A model generated the notes under the pieces. That model did no database searches. It saw nothing but the letters and a program-made list of their open reading frames with translations, and was not told where the DNA came from. Both the position numbers and the translations under genes were made by a program. This document shows, in pieces, positions 25,574 through 38,296 of a stretch of 47,850 nucleotides of DNA. Origin of the DNA: Sporosarcina limicola (GTDB lineage: Bacteria > Bacillota > Bacilli > Bacillales_A > Planococcaceae); contig NZ_JADBEL010000022.1 in NCBI RefSeq assembly GCF_014873855.1, forward strand, positions 18,648 through 66,497, given 5' to 3'. Numbering within the stretch: the stretch's first letter is position 1; the number at the start of each line of letters is the position of its first letter.

Positions 25574-26944
25574 TTAGTTGAGATTTAATTTTTGTACATA
25601 ATCTTCTTTATTCTCTTGGCGTGCGCGCGCAATTGCAAGTGAACTTTCTGGGACATTTTTCGTAATGGTCGATCCGGCCGCTACATATGCACCTTTTCCA
25701 ACATGAACCGGTGCTACCAGATTTGAATTGCAGCCGATAAAAACATTATCTTCAATTGTCGTCTGATATTTATTCTTACCGTCAAAATTTACTGTAATCG
25801 CGCCACAACCCACATTGACGTTTGCACCAATGTCCGCATCTCCAATATAGCTCAAATGCGAGACTTTACTTCCTTCGCCTAGTAATGACTTTTTCACTTC
25901 AACAAAATTCCCTATTTTCACATGGTCTCCAAGATTGGAATCTGGACGGATGTGAGCGAACGGCCCTACTGTCGTAGCTGACCCGATTCTACTGGTCAAT
26001 ACAACTGACGAATGGATTGTCGTACCATCGCCTATCATACTATTTACAATCTGGCTATTAGGACCAATTGTACATTTGTCACCAATCACTGTGTCCCCTT
26101 CAATCATCGTGCCTGGTTGAAGAACTGTATCACGACCAATTTCGGCAGTTGCACTGATATACGTATTCTCAGGATTAATGATTGTCACGCCATTCCGCAT
26201 ATGTTTTTCAGCAATACGACGACGCATAACGCGCTCCACTTCACTCAAGACAACGCGATCATTAACACCCATCGTTTCACTGAGGTCGTCCGTCACATAC
26301 GCTGTAACGAGCGCACCTTTTGCTTGTAGAATGCCCACGACATCTGGAAGATAATACTCACCTTGTGCATTGTCGTTTCCCACTTTTTTTAACGTTTCAA
26401 AAAGAGTTCGGTTATCAAAACAATACGTTCCTGTATTAATTTCAGTTACCTTCTGCTCTTCTGTAGTTGCATCTTTCTGCTCTACGTTCCGCAGCACTTG
26501 ATTGTTTTCCCCACGGATAATGCGTCCATATCCTGTTGGGTCATCTGCAATGGCTGTCAAAATCGTCGCTTTAGCGCCTGTTCCATTATGATGTGCAATC
26601 AGCGCTGCCATCGTCTCTGAGCGTATGAGCGGCGTATCTCCGCATACAACAATTGTCGTGCCACCAAGATCACCAATCAAACTCTCAGCCTGTTGGACAG
26701 CATGCGCTGTACCTAATTGCTGTTGCTGGAGCACATATTCACTCTTGCCTCCAAGCGTCTCTTCGACCGTTTCTGCACCGTGACCGACAATCGTGACTAT
26801 TCGATTAGCGCCAAGACCGCGTATATGGTTAATTACGTGTTCAACCATCGGTATTCCGCAGACGGGATGGAGCACTTTATATAAATCGGACTTCATCCGT
26901 GTACCTTGTCCTGCAGCGAGGACAACAGCATATGTATTCGTCAT
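25574..26944 (-). CDS. glmU: Bifunctional UDP-GlcNAc pyrophosphorylase / GlcN-1-P acetyltransferase
   Basis: A 456-residue enzyme, the B. subtilis length, for the last two steps of UDP-GlcNAc synthesis, feeding peptidoglycan and teichoic acids. N-terminal uridyltransferase with [19 protein letters not shown] and GDTPLI; C-terminal left-handed beta helix of hexapeptide repeats ([49 protein letters not shown]). Own sigma-A promoter upstream; probably cotranscribed with prs. Confidence 0.96.
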   Translation of the reverse strand: MTNTYAVVLAAGQGTRMKSDLYKVLHPVCGIPMVEHVINHIRGLGANRIVTIVGHGAETVEETLGGKSEYVLQQQQLGTAHAVQQAESLIGDLGGTTIVVCGDTPLIRSETMAALIAHHNGTGAKATILTAIADDPTGYGRIIRGENNQVLRNVEQKDATTEEQKVTEINTGTYCFDNRTLFETLKKVGNDNAQGEYYLPDVVGILQAKGALVTAYVTDDLSETMGVNDRVVLSEVERVMRRRIAEKHMRNGVTIINPENTYISATAEIGRDTVLQPGTMIEGDTVIGDKCTIGPNSQIVNSMIGDGTTIHSSVVLTSRIGSATTVGPFAHIRPDSNLGDHVKIGNFVEVKKSLLGEGSKVSHLSYIGDADIGANVNVGCGAITVNFDGKNKYQTTIEDNVFIGCNSNLVAPVHVGKGAYVAAGSTITKNVPESSLAIARARQENKEDYVQKLNLN

Positions 26945-27003
26945 TTTCTGGCCCCCATCAATGAGAGTTGAAACTAAATCCCTCTATAATGTTTTCAATA
27001 TTG

Positions 27004-27032
27004 ACTATAGCGGAAAACCATCTATTTTTCAA
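27004..27032 (-). promoter_or_regulatory. Sigma-A promoter of glmU-prs
   Basis: Minus strand: TTGAAA (27027-27032), 17-base spacer, TATAGT (27004-27009). Confidence 0.65.
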
Positions 27033-27090
27033 CCTCTCCCTCTTGACAAGTAGATTACAATCTTTTAGTATTATACTTTTTCTTTTCTAG

Positions 27091-27124
27091 ATAAAAGAAA
27101 GACTGCCTACTATGAAACAGGCAG
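27091..27124 (-). terminator. Terminator of spoVG
   Basis: Stem CTGCCT/AGGCAG (27103-27108 with 27119-27124) followed on the minus strand by TCTTTCTTTT. Confidence 0.65.
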
Positions 27125-27154
27125 CTTAGATTATTTTACGAGAAAACATATTTC

Positions 27155-27439
27155 TCATGCACCTGCTTCTTCAAATACCTCTTTCTCTGCCGCTAGAAAG
27201 TATGACGCTAGAACTGCATCCTGGATTTTCAGACGAGCACTTGTATTAATCGGGTGTGCAACATCCCGAAATTCCCCGTCAGGCGTCCGTTTGCTTGGCA
27301 TCGCTACGAATAATCCCTCGTTCCCATCAATGACACGGATATCATGAACAACAAATTCATCGTCAATCGTAATCGAAGCGATTGCCCTCATTCTTCCATC
27401 CGTCTCCACCTTTCTTAATCTTACATCTGTCACTTCCAT
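27155..27439 (-). CDS. spoVG: SpoVG, RNA/DNA-binding regulator
   Basis: A 94-residue small regulator with the near-invariant SpoVG core ([51 protein letters not shown]). It affects asymmetric septation, and in Staphylococcus and Listeria binds nucleic acids. Ribosome binding site AAAGGAGTGG. A sigma-H-like promoter lies upstream, as in the classic B. subtilis spoVG promoter. Confidence 0.96.
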   Translation of the reverse strand: MEVTDVRLRKVETDGRMRAIASITIDDEFVVHDIRVIDGNEGLFVAMPSKRTPDGEFRDVAHPINTSARLKIQDAVLASYFLAAEKEVFEEAGA

Positions 27440-27478
27440 ATATCACCACTCCTTTTGTCTTTACAACGCATGACGTTT

Positions 27479-27506
27479 ATATTCCACAAAAGAAAGGATT
27501 CCCCTT
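27479..27506 (-). promoter_or_regulatory. Sigma-H-like promoter of spoVG
   Basis: Minus strand: GTGGAATAT (27479-27487) fits the -10 RnnGAATWW; AAGGGGAAT lies at the correct distance for the -35 (consensus RNAGGAWWW), with a G in place of the fourth-position A. Confidence 0.6.
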
Positions 27507-27554
27507 TTTTTAAACTAAATTATTTAAACATTTGGAAATTCCGATTTCCAGATT

Positions 27555-27585
27555 AATAAAAACCCGCTCCAGTTAACCGGGCGGG
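27555..27585 (-). terminator. Terminator of ridA
   Basis: Stem CCCGC/GCGGG with inner pairs (27563-27585) followed on the minus strand by TTTTTATTAAT. Confidence 0.7.
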
Positions 27586-27591
27586 AACAGG

Positions 27592-27969
27592 TCATTCGCC
27601 CACTAAAGCGATGACTTCAATTTCAATTTTCACATCTTTAGGTAATCTTGCAACCTCAACAGTTGACCTTGCAGGTGTATGTGTTCCGAAATGTTGTGCA
27701 TATACATCATTTACAGCAACGAATTCATTCATATCATTAATGAATACAGTAGCTTTCACAACTTTACCCAAAGATGATCCCGCTTCTTCGAGTACCGCTT
27801 TCAAGTTTGCAAATACTTGATGTGTCTGCTCCTCAATTGTCCCCTCGACGAGTAATCCTTCTGGCGTCAGCGGAATTTGACCAGATGTAAAGATGAAACC
27901 ATTCACACAAACTGCTTGCGCATAAGGACCGATTGCCTTTGGTGCTTTTTCTGTCGCTACATAGTTCAT
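27592..27969 (-). CDS. ridA: RidA family reactive-imine deaminase (YabJ)
   Basis: A 125-residue enzyme, the B. subtilis YabJ length, that hydrolyses reactive enamines/imines from PLP enzymes. Family motifs: [42 protein letters not shown] (R in ARSTV binds the carboxylate). GTG 27981 overlaps the AAGGTGG ribosome binding site, so ATG 27969 is the start. Just after purR, as in B. subtilis, where YabJ is also needed for full purine repression. Confidence 0.94.
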   Translation of the reverse strand: MNYVATEKAPKAIGPYAQAVCVNGFIFTSGQIPLTPEGLLVEGTIEEQTHQVFANLKAVLEEAGSSLGKVVKATVFINDMNEFVAVNDVYAQHFGTHTPARSTVEVARLPKDVKIEIEVIALVGE

Positions 27970-27970
27970 A

Positions 27971-28798
27971 TCATTTTCCACCTTCCGAAAAGTAATTTCC
28001 TTCTTCTAATTGAACTGTTTGTTTCTTTTCATTTACTGCGTGAAGCTTGATGAGAGATAAATAATTTTCGACGAGCACTTCTTCCGGATGATCCGCTTCT
28101 ACAAGAACAGCAATTCCTGCAAGCTCACAACCGAATTCCTCCAAAAGGTTCTTCATCCCCACCATCGTACCGCCTGCCTTCATAAAATCATCTGTGATGA
28201 GTACTTTCTGACCACTCTTCATACTTCTTTTTGACAGAACCATTGTCTGGATCCGCTTAGTAGAGCCAGACACATAGTTGATGCTGACCGTTGACCCTTC
28301 CGTTACCTTACTATCACGACGCACGACTACAACAGGAACATTTAGATGGCGTGCGATTGCATGCGCTATTGGAATCCCTTTCGTCGCAACTGTCATAATG
28401 ACATCAATATCCTTTTCTGCGAATGCCGACGCAAATACTTTACCAACACGGTCCATAATACGTGGATTTCCTAAGAGATCCGTCATGAACAAGTATCCAC
28501 CTGGCAGCAACCGATCCGAATGACCAAGCTTATCCCTCAGAAGGGCCATTACTTCACGGACATCCGCTTCCTCCGTTTTCGGAATGAACTTCACTCCTCC
28601 GGCAGCACCGGATACCGTCACTAACCTCCCTGCACCTTTTTCCTCAAACGTTTCTTTCACAATCGACAAATCTTCACTGATTGAGGATTTTGCCGCTTTA
28701 AAACGTTCAGAAAAGAAGGTCAGTGGAATAAGCTCATGCGGATTTTCCAATAAGTGACGGGTCATGTCGACAAGTCGCTCGCTTCTTTTCCACTTCAT
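27971..28798 (-). CDS. purR: Purine operon repressor PurR
   Basis: A 275-residue repressor: N-terminal winged helix ([20 protein letters not shown], residues 1-70) and a phosphoribosyltransferase-like domain with PRPP motif [13 protein letters not shown]. In B. subtilis PRPP binding releases PurR from paired PurBox sites. Its stop is one base before the ridA ATG. A perfect ACGAAT-n5-ATTCGT palindrome lies 18 bases upstream. Confidence 0.95.
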   Translation of the reverse strand: MKWKRSERLVDMTRHLLENPHELIPLTFFSERFKAAKSSISEDLSIVKETFEEKGAGRLVTVSGAAGGVKFIPKTEEADVREVMALLRDKLGHSDRLLPGGYLFMTDLLGNPRIMDRVGKVFASAFAEKDIDVIMTVATKGIPIAHAIARHLNVPVVVVRRDSKVTEGSTVSINYVSGSTKRIQTMVLSKRSMKSGQKVLITDDFMKAGGTMVGMKNLLEEFGCELAGIAVLVEADHPEEVLVENYLSLIKLHAVNEKKQTVQLEEGNYFSEGGK

Positions 28799-28816
28799 GG
28801 TAGCAACTCCCTGAAC

Positions 28817-28833
28817 ACGAATGTTTTATTCGT
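28817..28833. promoter_or_regulatory. Palindrome before purR, possible autoregulatory site
   Basis: ACGAAT-GTTTT-ATTCGT is a perfect 6+5+6 palindrome containing CGAA and TTCG cores seen in PurBoxes, but the spacing is shorter than the known paired boxes. Confidence 0.3.
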
Positions 28834-28855
28834 AGATTAACACAATCGTACGTGT

Positions 28856-29722
28856 TTAATCAAGAGTATACCGTTCACCCATCATTCTAACCGCATAAAC
28901 CTCCGGGCAGAAACCCTTTAATCCATTATAAATTCGGGGCACTCTCGACTCATGTTTGACGAGTCCGAAAACAGTAGGACCACTGCCACTCATCAAAACT
29001 GCATCTGCACCAAATTTTTTCATCTGTTCTTTCAACATGACCACTTGCGGATACAAGTTCATCGTGACGGGTTCAAGGACGTTTCCGACCGTCTTGCATA
29101 TTTTATTGTAATCGCTCTTTCTCAAGGCTTCAATCATGCCAGTCGTGTTCGGATGGTTCATCACGGAGAGGTCAAGGTTACTATAAATATCAGACGTCGA
29201 CACCGAAATAGCAGGCTTTGCAAGAATGACCCAACAATTCGGGGGTGCAGGCAGGCTTTCGATTATCTCACCCCGTCCAGTAGCAAGCGCCGTTCCACCA
29301 TGGACGCAGAAAGCAACATCTGAACCAATCTGCGACCCGAGCGCGGCAAGCTCAACTGCTCCCAAGCCTAACTTCCATAACCTATTCAAGCCCCTTAACG
29401 TTGCAGCTGCATCAGAACTACCTCCCGCAAGCCCGGCAGCCACTGGAATGCTTTTTTCAAGCGTGATTTCTACTCCTTTACTAATAGCGTATCGACTTTG
29501 AAGAATTTCAGCTGCCTGATACGCCAGGTTCCTTCTGTCACTCGGCACGTATTGTTCAGACGTCCTGATTGTAATCCGTCCATCATCAGTTGCCCGTAGC
29601 CAGATTCGATCTGCCAAATCGACCATCGTCATGATCATTTCCACTTCATGAAAACCATCCGGCCGCCTATGTAATACATCGAGTGTCAAATTGATTTTTG
29701 CTGACGCTTTCTCATATAACAT
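28856..29722 (-). CDS. ispE: 4-diphosphocytidyl-2-C-methyl-D-erythritol kinase
   Basis: A 288-residue GHMP kinase of the MEP isoprenoid pathway. It has [19 protein letters not shown] at the N terminus, the GHMP ATP loop [20 protein letters not shown] and the C-terminal [12 protein letters not shown]. Ribosome binding site GGAGGGAG. The leader holds a small hairpin CCCCTAT...ATAGGGG (29754-29773). Neighbours purR and sspF as in B. subtilis. Confidence 0.95.
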   Translation of the reverse strand: MLYEKASAKINLTLDVLHRRPDGFHEVEMIMTMVDLADRIWLRATDDGRITIRTSEQYVPSDRRNLAYQAAEILQSRYAISKGVEITLEKSIPVAAGLAGGSSDAAATLRGLNRLWKLGLGAVELAALGSQIGSDVAFCVHGGTALATGRGEIIESLPAPPNCWVILAKPAISVSTSDIYSNLDLSVMNHPNTTGMIEALRKSDYNKICKTVGNVLEPVTMNLYPQVVMLKEQMKKFGADAVLMSGSGPTVFGLVKHESRVPRIYNGLKGFCPEVYAVRMMGERYTLD

Positions 29723-29846
29723 CCGGCTCCCTCCATTTCAGCGTGTCATTGTCCCCCTATTTTACCATAGGGGAATTATTTGCGCGGTGAAATTACACGG
29801 AACCTTATTAAGAAATTTGAAATCATATATGAATGTGCCAATTGAC

Positions 29847-29902
29847 GTGAAAAAGAGTTGTATCCGACGTCTTGATGACCGTTGGATACAACTCTTTTTC
29901 GC
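29847..29902. terminator. Terminator of sspF, bidirectional
   Basis: A stem of about 18 bp (29847-29865 with 29884-29902) with AAAAAGAGTTGTATCC arms, giving T runs on both strands. Bases 29774-29846 show no gene. Confidence 0.85.
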
Positions 29903-29929
29903 GTCAGCCCTTATTGGATTCTGGGAGTC

Positions 29930-30112
29930 TTATTGCGGTCGTTTACCGTCCGTTAGACCTCGTTCCGCCATTTCGATTGCACGCTTCACCATATTCCCTG
30001 CGTCACGTGCCTTAATGCCGCCCCAACCTTCTCGCTCTACAACATCGTAAAATCCAAGTTCCTTCGCAATTTCTTCTTTTAGTTGCTCAGACATTACAGA
30101 CTTTTTCGCCAT
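29930..30112 (-). CDS. sspF: Small acid-soluble spore protein SspF
   Basis: A 60-residue alpha/beta-type-related SASP with the conserved core [20 protein letters not shown] and an R-rich C terminus (MAERGL). SASPs coat spore DNA; SspF is one of the minor ones. The frame is open to 30184, but MAKKSVM at 30112 follows AAAAGGAGGAAAA and is the proper start. The forespore-type -10 CATACTA lies at 30143-30149. Confidence 0.93.
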   Translation of the reverse strand: MAKKSVMSEQLKEEIAKELGFYDVVEREGWGGIKARDAGNMVKRAIEMAERGLTDGKRPQ

Positions 30113-30142
30113 TCGGTTTTCCTCCTTTTCAGCTGACAAACG

Positions 30143-30149
30143 TAGTATG
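30143..30149 (-). promoter_or_regulatory. Sigma-G-type -10 box of sspF
   Basis: CATACTA on the minus strand. The -35 position (around 30168) reads AGGTGT, a poor match, and falls in the stem of the veg terminator. Confidence 0.5.
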
Positions 30150-30159
30150 AACCAAATAG

Positions 30160-30211
30160 AAAAAAAAACACCTATAGTAACCATTCTATTTTAGAATGAT
30201 TACTATAGGTG
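30160..30211 (-). terminator. Terminator of veg
   Basis: A 20-bp stem with one mismatch (30169-30188 with 30192-30211) followed on the minus strand by about ten T. Its T tract and lower stem lie in the sspF promoter region. Confidence 0.9.
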
Positions 30212-30248
30212 GGAAATTTTTGAAATTAACTCAATTATAGTTTTTTAA

Positions 30249-30515
30249 TTATTTAATAATAAGCGCAATAGGATTTGACCCTTCAAGAATGGTTATTTCA
30301 ACCGCTTCGGTCAAAATATCCGCATAGCTGTAAGATACTCTTTCAAACGCATTTTCGTCTTGATCAAGTTCAACTACAAATACCGCTCGATACGTTTCAC
30401 GCAGTACTCCAGCTCTTTCGATTGTTTTCTTCCGACCTCCGTTTGCCTTTAAATGCAAACGTTTGCCCAGGTGAGAATCCAATGATTTCTTAATGTCCGC
30501 TAATGTTTTTGGCAT
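30249..30515 (-). CDS. veg: Veg protein (biofilm regulator)
   Basis: An 88-residue member of the Veg family ([57 protein letters not shown]). Veg promotes biofilm matrix expression in B. subtilis by opposing SinR. It is driven by two consensus-like promoters upstream. In B. subtilis yabG lies between rsmA and veg; here only 135 bases separate them. Confidence 0.95.
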   Translation of the reverse strand: MPKTLADIKKSLDSHLGKRLHLKANGGRKKTIERAGVLRETYRAVFVVELDQDENAFERVSYSYADILTEAVEITILEGSNPIALIIK

Positions 30516-30539
30516 ATTGCTTACACCTCACTAATTATA

Positions 30540-30568
30540 AGCATAACACTTTTAAAAAGTTCTGTCAA
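30540..30568 (-). promoter_or_regulatory. Strong promoter P1 of veg
   Basis: Minus strand: TTGACA (30563-30568), 17-base spacer, extended -10 TGTTATGCT (TATGCT at 30540-30545). Confidence 0.75.
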
Positions 30569-30579
30569 TTAAATTTTTC

Positions 30580-30609
30580 ATTTTAACAATACTTCATCGT
30601 TCTTGTCAA
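30580..30609 (-). promoter_or_regulatory. Upstream promoter P2 of veg
   Basis: Minus strand: TTGACA (30604-30609), 18-base spacer, TAAAAT (30580-30585). It starts 35-40 bases upstream of P1. Confidence 0.6.
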
Positions 30610-30650
30610 TCTTTTTTTCAAAAAAAAAACATCGAACACCAAAAAACGTA

Positions 30651-32106
<1,456 letters not shown>

Positions 32107-32503
32107 AAAAATCCTCTTTCCCATTCCGTTCTTTCCCTAATTCTACCCCGCAAATCCCTAGTTGTACAGAGAGGCAGGCATTATACACACTCATGTAAAG
32201 TGAAATTTTCTGATGGCCCGAGGCTCGCAGGAGATAAGTCACATAGACGAAGCTATACGATGTAGCTTCATCTATGTGACTTATCTCAGACTTTACAGAC
32301 AGTTAATCCCATACTTACGCTTCTTGATACTTCCTTAAGCCTTGAAGTAGGGATGTTCTGACGTACCATGACGTACTTAATACTTACGTTGCTAACACAC
32401 TGGCAGGAAGAAGCTAGTCATACAAACCTCGCACACGAAGTCGCGCATTTAGACTACCCTCTTCTATCACGGCTACTTTAGTCAGCCTGCCCGTTAATTC
32501 GGA
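32107..32503. other. Gene-free 400-base stretch between yabE and rnmV
   Basis: No supported reading frame on either strand. It contains a large hairpin (32231-32287), outer complementary words TGTAAAGT (32194-32201) and ACTTTACA (32290-32297), and a direct repeat GACGTAC separated by 3 bases. The rest has no recognised signal. It is unusually long for this compact region and may hold a leader RNA of rnmV or a decayed insertion. Confidence 0.5.
32231..32287. repeat. 57-base hairpin
   Basis: GAGATAAGTCACATAGA (32231-32247) pairs perfectly with 32271-32287, then one mismatch, then GAAGCTA/TAGCTTC; loop of 7. No T tract on either side, so it is not a simple terminator. Confidence 0.85.
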
Positions 32504-32548
32504 ATTAAAAAATAATCCGTAGGACTAGTTACAGTCCTACGGATTATT
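32504..32548 (-). terminator. Terminator of yabE
   Basis: A perfect 16-bp stem (32511-32526 with 32533-32548) around 6 bases, followed on the minus strand by TTTTTTAATT. Confidence 0.9.
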
Positions 32549-32550
32549 AA

Positions 32551-33786
32551 TCAATCGATTACTTTCATTTTAACTTGACGCCTACCAAATTTGTAGGCGG
32601 CCTCTTTCGTTGGATAAAGTAAATCAATCTTCATCCCTTTGATGGCACCACCTGTATCTCCAGCTATTGCATAACCATAACCTTCAACCCATACTTTTGT
32701 TCCAAGCGGAATGACTCTCGGGTCAACCGCAATGACTTTAATATTAGGATTTGAACGGATATCAATACCTGCAGCAGTAGTACCTGAACAGCCGTTACAG
32801 TAAGGTGTATAAGCAGTAGCCGTTACATAAAACTCCTTACCACCCTCTGGTGCAGCTGAGGTACTTCGAGAAACAGCAACTCTAGAAGAATTGGCTTTTG
32901 GAACACTCGCGATAACTACTTTCGAGCCAACAGCAACAATTTTATTTTCTGCTTTTGTAATTGTTTTTTCTTCCACTAATTCACGAGAAACTTCCTTACC
33001 ATTTTCTTTTACAACTTCAAACTTCCGTGAAATCGTTCCTTTCTTCCCTTGCTGAACAACCTTTTCACGGCCCTTAAGCAACTTTGGATCGTCGCGTGTT
33101 TCAACTTCGAAGTTCGCCGGCTTTTCCACTACATCGGTGACTTTTTCCACTCGTACGACCTTCAAGACAGAATTAGGCATCACAAGTTCTTCAGTATGCC
33201 CTTCTAGCCGGTCGTCTTCATTCAACTGAATGTTTTCTCTCTTTAAAAGGCCAGCGACCGTAGTCGAAGTGGACCAGACCTTCTTCTCTTTCCCACCGTC
33301 ATCCAACGTTACTTCGAACGCTTTTTGAACGGTAATGCCATCACCTTCCCCAAGTTGCTCATGCAGCGCTGGGCTCACTTCGTCATGCTCAGTTATTGTA
33401 ATGCCTGCTTCAGCCAACACATGCTCCACCTTGCTATCTGTCGTCCAAACGGACGTGGTTTCCTTGTCGACATTTATGGCAACTTGTTTCGATTGTTCCC
33501 ACCTAATCGATAGACCGTCTTCGATAGATGTATTCACTGAGGGTGTTACTAAATCATGCTTAGCAACTTCGATTTCCTGTTCGGAAAGAAGTTTACCAAC
33601 TGTATGTGCGTGCGTCTTGATGTTAAGTTCTTCACCGTTCACGTCCAACGTGACAGATGTCTTCGTCCCCTCGAAAAGGACTAGTGAAATAATCGTAACA
33701 AACAGCGTAAGTGAAACGACGGTAACTACTATTTGTTTACTCCTCAATGATTTAAAGAACAGATTTCCCATAGTTCTATTTGACAT
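32551..33786 (-). CDS. yabE: YabE, G5/3D-domain cell-wall-associated protein (Rpf-like)
   Basis: A 411-residue exported protein: a basic start, one membrane helix (about 18-37) that may act as anchor or signal, three DUF348 repeats (about 45-210), a G5 domain (about 215-290) and a C-terminal 3D domain (TATAYTPYCNGC; GDTGGAIKGMKIDLLYP, catalytic aspartates). The domain set matches resuscitation-promoting-factor-like muralytic proteins. Ribosome binding site AAGGAGGAG; consensus promoter just upstream. Confidence 0.92.
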   Translation of the reverse strand: MSNRTMGNLFFKSLRSKQIVVTVVSLTLFVTIISLVLFEGTKTSVTLDVNGEELNIKTHAHTVGKLLSEQEIEVAKHDLVTPSVNTSIEDGLSIRWEQSKQVAINVDKETTSVWTTDSKVEHVLAEAGITITEHDEVSPALHEQLGEGDGITVQKAFEVTLDDGGKEKKVWSTSTTVAGLLKRENIQLNEDDRLEGHTEELVMPNSVLKVVRVEKVTDVVEKPANFEVETRDDPKLLKGREKVVQQGKKGTISRKFEVVKENGKEVSRELVEEKTITKAENKIVAVGSKVVIASVPKANSSRVAVSRSTSAAPEGGKEFYVTATAYTPYCNGCSGTTAAGIDIRSNPNIKVIAVDPRVIPLGTKVWVEGYGYAIAGDTGGAIKGMKIDLLYPTKEAAYKFGRRQVKMKVID

Positions 33787-33815
33787 GAAAAAACTCCTCC
33801 TTCATCACTCGGCAA

Positions 33816-33844
33816 ATTATAAGGGGTACTTTATGACCTGTCAA
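33816..33844 (-). promoter_or_regulatory. Consensus sigma-A promoter of yabE
   Basis: Minus strand: TTGACA (33839-33844), 17-base spacer, TATAAT (33816-33821). Confidence 0.8.
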
Positions 33845-33920
33845 CCCCTTTGATTCTGGTATATTGTAAATTTAGGAAGCTCCCGTGTGTTAAAGTATGG
33901 GAAAATATCCAACTATTTAT

Positions 33921-34688
33921 TCATGTGATATTAAATATTTTTAAGGCATTTGCGGTCGTTTTATTTGCAACTTCTTCAATCGAAATACCCTTCAGATTAG
34001 CAATTTCTTCAGCCACAAACGTCACCCAAGCCGGTTCATTCCGCTTTCCGCGATAGGGATGGGGAGCAAGGTAAGGTGCATCCGTTTCAATCAATAAATA
34101 CTGGAGCGGAATTTCAGTAGCAACTTCTTTCGGCATTTTCGCATTTTTGAACGTTACCGGTCCTCCAAGTGAAATCATGAAGTTCATGTCGATGCATTCT
34201 TTAGCCGTTTCGACACTCCCTCCGAAACAGTGCATGATTCCTCCGGTGATATCCGCTTCTTCCTCTTTCAAAATACGAACAACATCTGCTGTTGCATCTC
34301 GGTTATGAATAATAATAGGAAGTTCAACTTTTTGTGCAAGTCGTATCTGTTTTCTGAATAATTGTTGTTGTACATCCTTCGGTGATTTATCCCAATGATA
34401 GTCTAGACCTGTTTCCCCGATACCAACAACCTTCGGGTGCGCTGCGAGCGATTCAATCCATACCAAGTCTTCTTCGGTACAATCAATTGCGTCTACTGGG
34501 TGCCAGCCGACTACCGCATAGATGAATGAATGCTTTTCTATCAGTTCCATCGCCTTCGTAATCGTCTTGCGGTCAAATCCGACCACAATCATCCTTTCAA
34601 CACCGACTTCTAGGGCGCGATGGATTACCTCATCTACATCGTTGTCATATTGGTCTGCGTTTAGATGAACATGTGTATCTACAAACAT
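33921..34688 (-). CDS. tatD: TatD family metal-dependent DNase (YabD)
   Basis: A 255-residue TIM-barrel hydrolase with metal ligands in FVDTHVHLNADQY, GETGLDYHWD, IIHNRDATADV, GGIMHCFGG and LIETDAPYLAP. TatD proteins are 3'-5' DNases or deacylases. It follows metG by 148 bases containing the metG terminator. No clear terminator follows it. Confidence 0.93.
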   Translation of the reverse strand: MFVDTHVHLNADQYDNDVDEVIHRALEVGVERMIVVGFDRKTITKAMELIEKHSFIYAVVGWHPVDAIDCTEEDLVWIESLAAHPKVVGIGETGLDYHWDKSPKDVQQQLFRKQIRLAQKVELPIIIHNRDATADVVRILKEEEADITGGIMHCFGGSVETAKECIDMNFMISLGGPVTFKNAKMPKEVATEIPLQYLLIETDAPYLAPHPYRGKRNEPAWVTFVAEEIANLKGISIEEVANKTTANALKIFNIT

Positions 34689-34785
34689 TAGCCTTTCGCC
34701 TCACAATACTTTTATTCTATTCGTACGAATTATTACTTTCATCACATTTTGTTTACAAGTTGATTACAATTTAGAGTTTTATGCG

Positions 34786-34827
34786 ACAAAAAACGAAAAC
34801 GACGTTTCCGTGAGGGACGTCGTTTTC
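34786..34827 (-). terminator. Terminator of metG
   Basis: Stem GAAAACGACGT/ACGTCGTTTTC (34795-34805 with 34817-34827), then GTTTTTTG on the minus strand. Confidence 0.85.
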
Positions 34828-34836
34828 ATTCGTTGA

Positions 34837-36897
<2,061 letters not shown>

Positions 36898-36984
36898 CTA
36901 CACATTGTTTTACCATAGTAATGTTATTTGTTATATGTAAATTTTTCTAATTACTACTTTTATCATATTTTTAAGCAAATTTTA

Positions 36985-37013
36985 TTGACGTTAATTGGAA
37001 GGCTTGGTATGAT
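36985..37013 (+). promoter_or_regulatory. Sigma-A promoter of abrB
   Basis: TTGACG (36985-36990), 17-base spacer, extended -10 TGGTATGAT (TATGAT 37008-37013). Leader about 60 bases. Confidence 0.75.
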
Positions 37014-37078
37014 AAAAAACAGACGTGAGAATTATGTCGAATTTTGACGAATTTTATAGAATGGAAGGGGTACTTGCC

Positions 37079-37357
37079 ATGAAATCTACAGGAATTGTAA
37101 GGAAAGTCGATGAATTAGGGCGGGTCGTAATTCCAATTGAGTTACGCCGTACGCTTAGTATTGCACAGAAAGATGCATTAGAGATTTATGTCGATGAAGA
37201 CAAAATCATTTTGAAAAAGTATATGCCGAATATGACATGCTCGATTACGGGTGATGTCTCTGATGACAACCTCCGTCTTATCGACGGAAAATTGATTTTG
37301 AGCCCAGAAGGTGCAAAACAACTTATCAAGGAAATCGAAGAGCACTTAGATAAATAA
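37079..37357 (+). CDS. abrB: Transition-state regulator AbrB
   Basis: A 92-residue DNA-binding regulator with the swapped-hairpin AbrB domain (MKSTGIVRKVDELGRVVIP..., residues 1-50) and a C-terminal tetramerisation region. It represses post-exponential genes in growing cells; spo0A control is expected but no Spo0A box was confirmed. The frame opens at 37025, but MKSTGIVRK at 37079 with AAGGGG is the conserved start. The only plus-strand gene in this stretch, between rsmI and metG as in B. subtilis. Confidence 0.94.
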   Translation: MKSTGIVRKVDELGRVVIPIELRRTLSIAQKDALEIYVDEDKIILKKYMPNMTCSITGDVSDDNLRLIDGKLILSPEGAKQLIKEIEEHLDK

Positions 37358-37369
37358 TTTTATACTACT

Positions 37370-37401
37370 GTCCAGAATGGTTAACATTCTGGACTTTTTT
37401 T
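37370..37401 (+). terminator. Terminator of abrB
   Basis: A 10-bp stem GTCCAGAATG/CATTCTGGAC (37370-37379, 37385-37394) followed by seven T. Confidence 0.9.
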
Positions 37402-37420
37402 ATAAATAAGATTAAATTCG

Positions 37421-38296
37421 TCAATTTTCAACATGATATTCTTTATAGACATCACGTCGACTCATACCGCGATCATTTGCCACTTCTCGGATAGCTTCTT
37501 TCGAACGGACACCTTTTCTTTCTATCAATTCGGTGACATGGTCAAGGACCGATAATTGGATCCACCACATGTCCTGCTTTTCTTCAACAACTCCATCTCC
37601 ACCCTCGATGACGATACAGAACTCTCCCCTTATGTCATTCAATCTTGTCCATAAGATAGATTCTTCAAGCGTTCCGCGAAGAAACTCTTCAAAGCGTTTT
37701 GTCAATTCCCTTGCTAGGACAACACGGCGATCCCCTCCGAAGCTTTCTTGTAACGCGCACAGAGTCTCCTTTAGTCGATGTGGTGCTTCATAGAAAATAA
37801 TGGTCTCTTCCCTGTTTTTCAATCCGTCCAATTGAGTACGTCTATCTTTTTTCTGGCGGGACAAAAATCCGAAGAACAGAAACGGTTGTGTTGCCAAACC
37901 CGATGCAACTAGCGCACTGATTGCCGCATTCGCGCCAGGTACGGGAACGACGTCATAGCCTGCAACTAGCGCTTTGGAGACAATGTCCACTCCCGGATCA
38001 GAAATACATGGCATTCCTGCATCACTCACAAGCGCGACCGCTTTCCCTTCTTCAAGTAATGCTAATATCTTTTCTCCACCAACCTCTATATTATGTTCGT
38101 GGTAGCTCATAAGCGTTGTCCTAATTTCAAAATGGTTGCATAATTTTATTGTATTCCTTGTGTCTTCTGCCGCAATCGTATCGGCTTCTTTCAATATACG
38201 AATTGCTCGATATGTCATATCCTCAAGATTACCGATTGGCGTTCCAACGAGAAACAGTTTTCCGCCGCCCGGTTCAGCGCTTTTTTGTGACTTCAT
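37421..38296 (-). CDS. rsmI: 16S rRNA 2'-O-ribose C1402 methyltransferase RsmI
   Basis: A 291-residue methylase of the tetrapyrrole-methylase fold: LFLVGTPIGNLEDMTYRA, AAEDTRNT, LVSDAGMPCISDPG and VPVPGANAAISALVASGL. It modifies C1402 in the ribosomal P site. ATG 38296 with AAAGGGGC is the likely start and overlaps the 3' end of yazA by 23 bases, indicating coupling. Confidence 0.94.
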   Translation of the reverse strand: MKSQKSAEPGGGKLFLVGTPIGNLEDMTYRAIRILKEADTIAAEDTRNTIKLCNHFEIRTTLMSYHEHNIEVGGEKILALLEEGKAVALVSDAGMPCISDPGVDIVSKALVAGYDVVPVPGANAAISALVASGLATQPFLFFGFLSRQKKDRRTQLDGLKNREETIIFYEAPHRLKETLCALQESFGGDRRVVLARELTKRFEEFLRGTLEESILWTRLNDIRGEFCIVIEGGDGVVEEKQDMWWIQLSVLDHVTELIERKGVRSKEAIREVANDRGMSRRDVYKEYHVEN

